A DNA stretch of 64,000 nt from Dipteris shenzhenensis (Eukaryota > Polypodiophyta > Polypodiopsida > Gleicheniales): NCBI GenBank assembly GCA_047967505.1, contig CM106540.1; one strand, written 5' to 3'. The position numbers were made by a program, and so were the translations under genes. The notes under the pieces were generated by a model. That model worked only from the letters and a program-made list of their open reading frames with translations. It made no database searches and was not told the DNA's origin. Below, in pieces: positions 34,601 to 42,010 of the stretch. Within the stretch, counting starts at the first letter, position 1; each line of letters opens with the position of its first letter.

Positions 34601-37600
34601 CCAAAGCGAAGTTCACGGAGGGAGTCTTCATGTTTCTTTGAGACCACCGCGCTCCGGAACTGCTCTCGGGTATGTCCGTGACCCTTGAGTCTGCTAATGT
34701 CTTCAAATACCATTGAGGTAGCTTCTTCTCTGATGGAGGTATTTTATATGAAGTTGACTTGGGAGCTGGCTTTGGAATGGCATGCTCCTCCTCCTCCTCC
34801 GGATCTTCAGTCGGCTCCACCTTGCCAATGGTGGTTTTGGGTGGAGGAAACAATGGAAGTTACCTCCTCGGCAGGCTGTGGCTCGATCTCTTCAAAGATC
34901 ACATCCCTGCTAATAAGGATCTTCTCCTTGTCCGAGTCGAATAGGCAGTAGGCCTTGGACTCTTCACTATATCCCACAAAGATATAGCTCCGGCTATGGG
35001 ATCCAGCTTTGTTTGCTCATCTTTGTGTACATGCACAAATGCTTTAGAACCAAAAACCCTTAGGTGAGAAATGATGGGCTTCTTACCATAATAAGCTTCG
35101 TATGGAGTCTTGCCATCAATAGCATTTGTCTTGGTTCTGTTGAGGATGTTCACGGCAGTGTTCATGGCTTCACCCCAGTAAGCTTTCGAGAGATTCCTCC
35201 CTCGCAACATGGTCAACCCTATCTCTGTTACGGTCCTGTGTTTCCTCTCAACAACTCCGTTCTGCTGAGATGCGTGAGTTGTCGTGAGCTGTCGCTTGAT
35301 CCCTTGCTTCTTGCAGAATCCATTGAACTCGGTCGAAGTGAACTCCCCCCCTCCGTTGGTGCGGAAGGCTTTGACTACCTCCCCGCTCTCCTTCTCTACA
35401 TGAGCCTTCCAGACTTTGAATTTCTCGAAAGCCTGAGATTTCTTGGCCAGACAAAATACCCATGTCATGCGCATAATGAACGGAATACTACCAACACCCT
35501 TCACAGGGTATGACCGGTTATCCCCAACAATGACCTTGGAATCGGGATGCGTACCTTCCATGGTTTTGAACCATTCCTTCTTGTTGGACATGTGCTTTGA
35601 AGCTCCATTGTCCACATACCAACCTTCCTCTCCCTCACTGACTGCATACGCGGAGCAGTACGCAGTGATGATGAAGAGAGCACCAGTCGTGACATTTGTT
35701 GATTCAGTCTTTGGCTCCTCCTTAGACTTGGACTCCTTCTTGAGGTCCGCCGCCTTCTTGCGGCACTCTTTAGCTGAATGACCAAGCTTCTCACAGTAGA
35801 AGCACTTCATCTGCCTCTTTTTCTCTGTATCCTCGGTCTTGGTCTTGTTTTTGGAATCTTTGAACTTACGCTTGTCGGGCTTGTCCCTCGCCACGAGAGC
35901 CTTCTCTTCCGATTGCGAAACCAGCTTTTCCCGAGCCTCTTCCTGCAATAATAAAGGCCCAAGCTCCTCAAAGGTGAGAGGCTTGGTCCTCTGTCCTGCA
36001 GTGACCGTAGTCACAAAACTCTTAAAGCTTCTAGGTAGCTTGTGTAAGGTCAACACTGCCAGTTGACTTGACTCTACCTTCTGACCAACTGTCACGAGCT
36101 AGTCCCTCACCATCTTGACTTTCGTCAAATGGTCATGAACATTGTCACCTTCATTCATGTCCAGGTTGTACAGTTGGTGTTGAAGCATCAGAATCTGAGA
36201 TGTATTATCCGTTTCATACAAATCCTTTAGGATAGCCCACGCCTCTACAGACGTCTTGGCTACCTGGATGTGCGGAAGAACAGAGTCCGCCGTGGTCCCT
36301 ATGATTAATGCTAGGGAGTGGGCATCTCTCTCTTCCCAATTCTCAAGTTCTTCACCATCCGCTGGAATGAGAATCTTCCCCTTGTTATCCAACAAGTCTT
36401 CCAGTTTTGCCTCCACTCCCGTCGTCAGCTTCCACAACTTCCGGGCCATAAGATGGCTCCGGATCTTCATTTTCCAGATCGGGTAGTTTGACCCGTCTAG
36501 CTTTCCTGACTCTCCAAAGTTCGGGATGGTAAATGAGAGGAATCTGGAGGAGGAAGGAAGAGAATGGGCTGAAGAGGCAACAGTTGAATCTTTGTCCTCC
36601 ATCCTTGCTGTAATAAAGAACAGTAAACTGAATATACAGCGGAGAACTTGACCACGCACCTAAGCCTGAGTGTTGATTGGAGTCGCCTTCTAGCAGAGGT
36701 ACTCCGATCTAGAGCTATGAACCTAGCTCTGATACCATGTTGGAAATAGAGGATAGAATCACTCACACCTCACTTCCTCTCTAGCTCATACAACACTCAG
36801 AAAACTGAAAGAGAGATAGACCAAAACTCAGATATATTCCCCCACAATGGTGGGCAACAAAAGCTCAAGATAGAGCATGTACAAACAGCCCGAGTGCTGT
36901 CACAAAATGCTGAGTCTCTTCCTCTTCTTGTGCGCTGGCCTATGTGCAAGGCTTTAGTGCAGGTGATGAGGAATGAGGGGGGAAGGGGGGGATATTTATA
37001 GGAGGGCAAGGAGCCCTCAAGAAGTGGCCGACCAGGGGTTGGTCCCCTGCTGTATGCACCGACTGGTAGGGAGCCCTAACCAACCAGATCTGGTCGGTTA
37101 TATAGGGCAGAAGATGGCCGACCAGATCCGACTGATCTGGCCTATAAGTAGGCCCCTTTGCGGGGCTTGTGGGCTGCTGCTGCCAGGCCCAAACTCTGAC
37201 CTGCATACTCAGATCCAGGCCCTCTTCTGCTGGCGCAATATCCCACGCAAGGTGCTGCTTCTCCCCTCAAATCGGGGGCTCACAGGTGGGGCAGTGACCT
37301 TCTAACGCTTCGGTCTTTTGTAGAAGTTAATAAATTTTCTCATCCTTGGTACATTCATAGGAGAGCCACCCTGGCACCAGGTTATGTATTTTGGTTTTGA
37401 GTTTGAGTACTACTTTGTTTTAGCTTAGTGCTTACTACTTTGCAAAGGGCCTTAGCGAGCCCTTTGCTTTAGCCCACAGTGGCTTGTATGGTTTACTCTT
37501 GGTGATTGTACTTTGTCTCGTACGCCCACGAGGCCTCCAAAAGATGTTAATACATCTACATCTCTCTCTCTCTCTCTCTCTCCCTCTCTCTCTCTCTCCG

Positions 37601-40600
37601 ACTCCACATGGGCAAATTGCTCCCCTTTTAGTATAGCCTTGAGTCCCCCTCTATCCCGCTCACTTACCATGAGGCTAACCAAAGTTATTTGGGAGGATCT
37701 CATACAACTACACACATACAAGACCTGGTTAGTCCCTAGTGGAGCTCAGCTTTTACTGAGATCATTGCTTACAAACAAATGAGGGCTTCATCGACCCGCC
37801 AAGCTACACACCTCCCCCACTCTTCAAGGATTTCAATGGACAGTTCCGTGTTTCCTCACACCAAGGATGCATTGAGACTGAGCGGGCTGAGGGCATACCT
37901 AGAGACGGCCGCATTTGCGCCCTATGTGATCTATAGGAGATTGAGTCAGAGGAGCACTCTACTTTTAGATGCTCTATGTACTATGAGATTCGAGGTCATC
38001 ACCACTGTCTTTAAAAAGATGGATACGGACCCCTTTCTAGTCTATTGGTTCACCTAGATTAGAGACGTTTGGCAACCTTTATCCATGAGGTCTATGACAT
38101 TGGTGTATTGCCCAAGCATTTTTCTGCTTACAATTGGGAGAGACTAAAATGAAATTGTTTAGTCTTCACAAGTAGTTGTAGCTTGAATGAAAAGAACGGG
38201 GACTGCTTTGCCATGGCTGGGTATGCCCTTCACCTTTGGAGTGCTGCCAGGAACTCATCACAAAGATCTTTGTATAAGTGGATGCTCAAGTATGTGTGCC
38301 TATGTGGATATATATGTGTGAGAGAATATGTTTATACTATGGTTTGCACTCACCATTGGATGCTGATGATGTTGGTGGGGTCACAAGATTGAAACTCATT
38401 TTCAAAGGATGAATTTGGACGTGCTTTTAGATTCATCTAGATACACGAGAGTCCACCCCCATGGGGAACTAAAGAGAGGAAAGAAAGTTTATTAAATTCT
38501 TCAAAAGACTGAAGGGTCTGATGAGGTAGAGACATTGGTGCTTAAGATGCATTAAAGTCTTCAAAAGACCGAAGGGTCTGATGAGACATTGATCATTAGG
38601 ATGCATTATAGCTGTTTATGCTTGGGCACTGATGACGACGTAAGTGTTGCTTTGCTTGCTAAGTATGTCTCCCTTTTGTTTTTCAAAAAGTTTTGTTACC
38701 TCATTTTACTTCTCTTTCGTTTTCTCTTTTACTTTCGTTGTAGAATTTTGGACTTTAAAACAACAAAATCTACACTTGTACGATGTCCTAAACGACAATT
38801 CTGAAAGTTGCTCTTGACATATCAGAGATGTTCCTTGATACTTCAAGGCATACAGCATGTCAGGTACAAAACATGGATGATAAGCAGTATACCTCCTGGC
38901 TTCGTCATCTTGTTTTTCTGACTCTTTGTTTTGTGAATATTTGGGCAGACTTGAAGGCTCGCATGCAAATGGCTTTGTGGTGAAAAACTGTCGATACAGA
39001 CAACATGAATCGAAATCACTCACCAGCTACAGATATAAACATAGTAGTGTTGCAGATAACTTAATCTATTGCTTAACTCGTAGTCATGCTAATTCTGTGG
39101 GATAATAAAACTAGGTGAGTAGTTACAAACTTCGCTTTCTAGCGCTGCAGCTGCTGAACCCCGGTCATCTGGGTCAATGGCAAGTAACACATCCAGCAGA
39201 TCTACTGCAGTTTGTGGAAAGTCCTTGAAAGTTTCTGCCAGACACCTTTTGTATGGATGTTGCGGTTTGAAAATTGTGGCATGAGGGAGCTTATACTTCT
39301 TCCAATATTCTTCAGCTGGAGAACCGCACAACTTGAAAATCTTGTGCAACTGTTCCACCTGCATAGACAAAATCTCATGAGCTACACCCTTCTGGTGATC
39401 ACAATGTGATGGGTTACGAGCGTGTCCATCACAGGTTACATTTTCTTAAATTAGTATATTTTAGATAACTCTTTCATTATTGTATTGGTGAAAATAAGCC
39501 ACACATCTTCTTGTTCGTATTTGCTCTTTGGCATTTAATACAGCACCAGCAGAATCAACTGTTCTTTCAAGCCTTCTAATACACAAAGATGAAATTATCA
39601 TATTCTGCAGGTCGAATGACAGAACAGGCAATCACAAGTTCACCAGGAAACAAGAGAGCAAATGCAAACGGTGACTACCCTAGCCACACAAACTGTAGTT
39701 TATAAATGGCAAATGGAGCATTGTGTTATCAAGAACCTGGATTAAGCATTAGCATCTACAGCCTTGATGTCAATGCAACAAATTTTCTCATGTATGTGAT
39801 ATGGTGAATTCTTTCATCATCAACCTTATCAAAATTGATCAAACCACGCCATTCCATGAACAAGATGAATTCTGAGAGCAGCCAGCGTTCTGCCAGCTTG
39901 AGAGCTCGTGCAAAATCTTTCATAGATTACATTAGGCGGACGTATCCTCTGATGGTGGACCGACAGGAAGCGCAGACAAAGGTACTTGACGTGTTACCTC
40001 TGTTCTTCCAGGCATGATAGGTCTGCCGGCAAACAGCTCTCCCAAAATGCACCCAGTGCTCCAGAGGTCTATCGCAACCCCATATTCTGTGGCCCCCAAA
40101 AGAAGCTCAGGGGGGCGATACCATAAGGTAACGACCCGAGTAGTCAGTTGCTGTTTTTTACCCGGTTGGAAAAAAGAGGCTAGGCCAAAATCAGCGATCT
40201 TTAGATTTCCTCCACTGTCTAACAGAAGGTTGGACCCTTTGATATCACGATGAAGTACACCACGGTTATGGCAGTGTTCGAGACCCCTTAGAATCTGTAA
40301 TAAATAGCATTTCACCTGTTGCATTCAAGCAGAAAATTTGCATTTATGACAGAAACAAGTTTTACAGCCGCCTAATAATTATAGCCCATTTTAAGCCTTT
40401 CCGTTGAAAGCACTCAAAGCCACACCACCGAAATTCTATTTTCTAAAGAGTAACCTGTGCTTCCGTGAAACTGATGCCAGGGCAGCCTGCAATCCCAGTA
40501 AGGTCATGCTCCATGAACTCAAAGACTAGGTAAAGACTGCAAGACATTCTGGATGTGACAAGGCCTTCCAGCTTGACTACATTGGGATGGTCAAGTCGCC

Positions 40601-41743
40601 TTAGTATTTTAATCTCACGAGCCATGAATCGCACACTTTCAGGCTCCAGGTTATCAAATCTCACTTTCTTCAAGGCGACAACGTTTCCACTTTCCAGATC
40701 ACGAGCCTTGTAGACATTGCTGTAAGTGCCCTGCCCGATCTGCAAAAGACGCTCGTAATTGTATATTATCTTCCAGTTAGTTAGTTTGCTTCATATAAGT
40801 CCAGTGCCAATACCACCTATAAAATTGGTGACAGAAATTCCATGTTTGCTTTAGTCACGCCTATACGCGATGCCATCATTACGTCGTTATGAAGAGAATT
40901 TATGCGGGAAAAGCAATTAGCCAAACAATTGTATGTTTTATCACGTAGAGAATAAACAAGAAACTTCATGACAAAATGCACGATGATGAGGATAAGAACC
41001 AGTGGACAGACGAGCTGCGACCATTACAGGCAGAGGGTGGCACTCATTTCTCATTCTAATTGCCATGCTTCATCAAAAAAAAGTTAGCCAGCCAACTCGG
41101 CAATCCAGTTGAAGTTACCGCTAGAGTGGGTACACTTCACAATAGTTCACAAGTAGAGATTCTTGTGAACATTTGAACGAGCTACGTTATTGGCAATGAC
41201 GATAAAGTGACTTACTTTGTCGATTTTCTCAAACGAGTCAGCTCTTCTTGGGAGCCAGCCCCTGAGTGCCTCGCCTGCTACAGCAGTGAGCCATGCAGGC
41301 CATCCTGCAGCAATCTGTTCCCCTGCATACTGTTTTGGTAGATTGCCCAATCTCGGATTTTCATCCGCAAGGTTCCAGGCGTTGTCGCCTTTCTTGTCAT
41401 CGTCGAGAACGGTCGCGACACCATTCGCTTTACTCTGGAATTTGGATTGGTCCCGTTCTCTTTGTCCGTGATCTCGCTCCCCAGATCCGGTAATTCCTTC
41501 CGGAAGGTCAAGGCGAGCCGAAGCAAACTGCCGTCTGCTGGGCAAGCGGTGCGTGGATTTGTCCTTGGAATGAGTGCTGTTACTGCTGGAGTCGTCGTGA
41601 TCGGGATCGAGCTGGAGAGCAAGAGATGCAGCTAAAATTCAGAGGAGGAAAAGAGCAAGAAAGAAAGGGTGAGATAAAAAAGGGGGGGGGGGGGGGGGGG
41701 GACAAACCTTCTTAGTGGTGGCGAAACGGAAGAATTTTTTCAT
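22443..41743 (-). CDS. CDK-like serine/threonine protein kinase, plant IBS1/CDKC-related family, nine exons
   Basis: Exons on the minus strand: 41743-41708, 41611-41216, 40739-40455, 40315-39998, 39358-39131, 38987-38893, 24329-24200, 23408-22860, 22673-22443. All introns follow GT-AG and phases agree, giving 755 residues. An N-terminal extension ends in [19 protein letters not shown]. The kinase domain follows: Gly-loop [12 protein letters not shown] (145-156), Lys168, Glu186, HRDIKGSN with Asp263, DFGLAS with Asp281, activation loop [15 protein letters not shown] basic tail ends with HFSGPLL and [13 protein letters not shown], both typical of this family. Family members resemble CDKs but have an ESVRFMARE helix instead of PSTAIRE; cyclin dependence is not established, and Arabidopsis IBS1 is linked to defence priming. 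Intron 6 (14,563 bp) holds two retrotransposons. Exon 1 is short and least certain. Confidence 0.93.
22860..23408 (-). CDS. Kinase gene, exon 8 (C-terminal tail)
   Basis: 183 codons of Ser/Arg/Gln-rich sequence starting [12 protein letters not shown]; low complexity and probably disordered. Acceptor TTACTGTGCAG, donor AATATG/GTATGG. Confidence 0.9.
24200..24329 (-). CDS. Kinase gene, exon 7, across the 14.6-kb intron
   Basis: Completes the split Arg codon and encodes [16 protein letters not shown] and onward, the basic stretch that follows EARR in family members. Acceptor ATATGTGCAG, donor TTAGAG/GTGCAG. Continuity of phase and sequence over the giant intron is the main evidence that the gene is unbroken. 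Confidence 0.88.
24723..24948 (+). repeat. 5' LTR of element F
   Basis: Matches 30392-30617 except for compensating indels, for example an extra TAAGTAGGTTAGG-like segment near 24769-24782. The end TTTTCTAACA is followed by two bases and the primer site. Confidence 0.95.
25071..25469 (+). repeat. GTAC-dense array in the leader of element F
   Basis: I count about 26 GTAC palindromes in 399 bp, where chance predicts about two. About twelve are in the form CCGTAC on the plus strand and three in the opposite orientation, often at intervals of 12-16 bp (for example TTGCCGTACA and TTCCGTACAC). It reads like a degenerate short tandem repeat. GTAC is also the core bound by plant SBP-box (SPL) factors, including the copper-response type; that link is inference. 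Confidence 0.9.
25580..25830 (+). repeat. Degenerate repeats of TTGGGGCTTTTGCA in the leader of element F
   Basis: At least five copies of an AATTTGGGGCTTTTGCA-like unit, each followed by a GCAATTTTGCA-like phrase, spaced about 40 bp apart. Confidence 0.8.
26065..27013 (+). pseudogene. Copia gag of element F, frameshifted
   Basis: Starts at ATG 26065 ([20 protein letters not shown]) with the gag signature [15 protein letters not shown] frame change near 26700 joins LPLRG to the segment [15 protein letters not shown]. The zinc knuckle reads [14 protein letters not shown], with the first Cys replaced by Tyr. The product would have formed the particle shell; the break and the altered knuckle make it non-functional. 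Confidence 0.88.
27110..30354 (+). pseudogene. Copia pol of element F (PR-INT-RT-RNase H), multiply broken
   Basis: Protease [11 protein letters not shown] is followed by a frame change near 27310. Integrase zinc region [14 protein letters not shown] and [11 protein letters not shown], then a TGA in HSDV-GPM and another stop at LRTD-GGEY. The last third of integrase contains an 85-bp tandem duplication (28182-28266 and 28267-28351). RT starts [15 protein letters not shown] and has a stop after AKGYA. A deletion near 29205 removes the segment carrying the motif A Asp (the usual MDVKTAF). The YVDDML motif survives at about 29417. RNase H reads [18 protein letters not shown] and [11 protein letters not shown], with a frameshift before [12 protein letters not shown]. 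No functional enzyme can be made. Confidence 0.92.
30392..30617 (+). repeat. 3' LTR of element F
   Basis: Preceded by the polypurine tract CTACAGGGGGG and followed by ACTTT, the target duplication. Confidence 0.95.
30618..31530. other. Intron 6 sequence between elements F and B; no gene
   Basis: Contains a G-rich run of about 35 bases at 31350-31384, including more than 20 consecutive G. No supportable coding frame on either strand. Confidence 0.7.
31531..32196 (-). repeat. 3' LTR of element B
   Basis: 666 bp, TATA-like CCTATAAATATC at about 31783-31797. U3 is rich in CCGACCAG-type inverted repeats (31817-31935) and holds the GTGAGCCCCCGATTTGAGG block at 32155-32175. Frames across it on either strand are repeat artefacts. 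Confidence 0.93.
32210..32903 (-). pseudogene. RT C-terminal and RNase H remnant of element B
   Basis: Continues RT with [43 protein letters not shown] and [15 protein letters not shown]. The RNase H core then shows a deletion: FYDSDVAQ jumps straight to [10 protein letters not shown], removing the KSTSG and SSTEAEY blocks. After a stop the tail reads [27 protein letters not shown] and ends at 32210 just before the polypurine tract. Confidence 0.9.
32909..33946 (-). mobile_element. Solo LTR inserted in the RT of element B
   Basis: 1,038 bp with TG...CA ends and perfect target duplications CTCTT at 32904-32908 and 33947-33951. The RT frame resumes on the other side (IAQVK, then [13 protein letters not shown]). 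On the minus strand it starts TGTTGGAAAGGTCACCTCC and ends GTTGGGTATTTTCTAACA, clearly the same family as the LTRs of element C. A TATA-like CCTATATAAAGAGG is at about 33430-33446. No internal sequence remains, as expected after LTR-LTR recombination. Confidence 0.96.
33947..34853 (-). pseudogene. Reverse transcriptase N-terminal part of element B
   Basis: Shows [38 protein letters not shown] with the motif A Asp, and after a stop at about 34134 the YVDDLIITV motif B/C region. It is interrupted at 33951 by the nested LTR. The portion upstream of RT (34569-34853) is the linker between integrase and RT, frameshifted. Confidence 0.9.
34899..36602 (-). pseudogene. Copia gag-PR-INT of element B, with a stop and an internal deletion
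   Basis: ATG at 36602 ([11 protein letters not shown]). Gag has [24 protein letters not shown] at 36096-36098 replaces the Gln found at the same place in element C (VRDQLAS). The knuckle [14 protein letters not shown] is intact. The protease site is [10 protein letters not shown], with Asn for Ser. Directly after GVGSIPFI the frame jumps into the middle of integrase ([15 protein letters not shown]), so the end of protease, the integrase zinc finger and the first catalytic Asp are missing. [11 protein letters not shown] lacks the second Asp, while [11 protein letters not shown] keeps the Glu. A frameshift near 34990 ends the frame. Confidence 0.92.
36738..37307 (-). repeat. 5' LTR of element B
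   Basis: 570 bp; lacks about 96 bp present in the other LTR between GTGCTGCTTC and CCCCTCAAATC (around 37260). The terminal base is G instead of A. It abuts the primer site at 36737. Confidence 0.93.
37308..38892. other. Intron 6 sequence between element B and exon 6; no gene
   Basis: Includes a TC microsatellite at about 37561-37598 and a 59-bp direct repeat with CTTCAAAAGAC-GAAGGGTCTGATGAG at 38498-38585. A plus-strand frame at 37779-38057 has no motif I recognise. Confidence 0.6.
38893..38987 (-). CDS. Kinase gene, exon 6
   Basis: Encodes [17 protein letters not shown] and DDEARR, a strongly conserved linker just after the kinase domain. The last codon is split (AG/G) across the 14.6-kb intron. 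Confidence 0.95.
39131..39358 (-). CDS. Kinase gene, exon 5 (C-lobe)
   Basis: Residues 346-421: [14 protein letters not shown], the [12 protein letters not shown] segment and the closing [14 protein letters not shown] with the conserved Arg. Donor GAA/GTTTGT is weaker than usual but keeps phase and joins to FFTTKPF as in homologues. Confidence 0.95.
39998..40315 (-). CDS. Kinase gene, exon 4 (catalytic and activation loops)
   Basis: Residues 240-345: [42 protein letters not shown] and [13 protein letters not shown]. All catalytic residues (HRD Asp, Lys of DIK, Asn, DFG Asp, APE-like PPE) are present, so an active kinase is expected. Ends IMPGRTE. Confidence 0.97.
40455..40739 (-). CDS. Kinase gene, exon 3 (N-lobe)
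   Basis: Residues 145-239: Gly-loop, ATP-anchoring Lys168 in VALKKV, the ESVRFMARE helix with Glu186, and [15 protein letters not shown]. Ends ISFTEAQ. Confidence 0.97.
41216..41611 (-). CDS. Kinase gene, coding exon 2 (N-terminal extension)
   Basis: Residues 13-144, charged and low-complexity at first (Ser, Asp, Lys, Arg-rich). It ends with the family-specific [18 protein letters not shown] and [11 protein letters not shown] just before the Gly-loop. Donor AAA/GTAAGT. The preceding acceptor CTCTCCAG restores phase 0. Confidence 0.85.
41708..41743 (-). CDS. Kinase gene, coding exon 1
   Basis: Encodes [12 protein letters not shown]. An in-frame TGA lies five codons upstream of the ATG, supporting this start within the exon. 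The donor is AAG/GTTTGT. The 96-bp intron that follows contains about 21 consecutive C residues on the coding strand. A missed upstream exon with another N-terminus cannot be excluded. Confidence 0.6.
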
Positions 41744-42010
41744 TTTAATGGATTCTCATGCTAGGAGGGAGGGGAGGAGAATGGAGATGGAGGAGGAGGA
41801 CATCGCCAGGAACGATGAAGCAGCAACAGCAACAGCGGCAGCAGCAGCAGGAGCAGCGCATGATGATTGAAACTGAGGTTGATCGAGGTGCCGGCCCGCG
41901 CAGCCGGCATCACAACACAACAAAACACACAACTTTATTCATTAATCGTTTCTTAGACTCTTCATTACTTCGGCTTTTCCCCTTCCCCTCCTTCCATATT
42001 GCCGGCCTTT
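41744..42010 (-). promoter_or_regulatory. Probable 5' untranslated region and promoter-proximal region of the kinase gene
   Basis: Immediately upstream of the start codon. Contains CAG/CAA repeats on the plus strand (CTG on the transcript) at about 41818-41856. I cannot place a TATA box or transcription start with confidence. Confidence 0.45.

Larger units (their letters stand above)
31531..37307 (-). mobile_element. Ty1/copia retrotransposon B inside kinase intron 6, with a nested solo LTR
   Basis: LTRs at 31531-32196 and 36738-37307 start TGTTAGAAGGTCAC and end TATTTCCAACA on the minus strand. Flanking 5-mers are CTTCA and CTTCG, a target duplication with one change. The primer site is at 36726-36737 and the polypurine tract GAGAGGGGG at 32197-32205. 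The order on the minus strand is gag, protease, integrase (fused by a deletion), RT, solo LTR insertion, RNase H remnant. Orientation is the same as the kinase gene, so its LTR promoter and polyadenylation signals lie in sense within the intron. The LTRs differ at about a dozen sites plus a 96-bp gap in the right copy. Confidence 0.94.

Noticed and set aside
37779-38057. 92-codon plus-strand frame inside kinase intron 6
   Set aside because: No motif, antisense to the host gene, and no second supporting piece in phase. A decayed TE protein is possible but not supported.
41278-41635. Alternative frames over kinase exon 2
   Set aside because: Only the frame ending in [10 protein letters not shown] joins in phase to the Gly-loop exon and matches the family, so the others are shadows.
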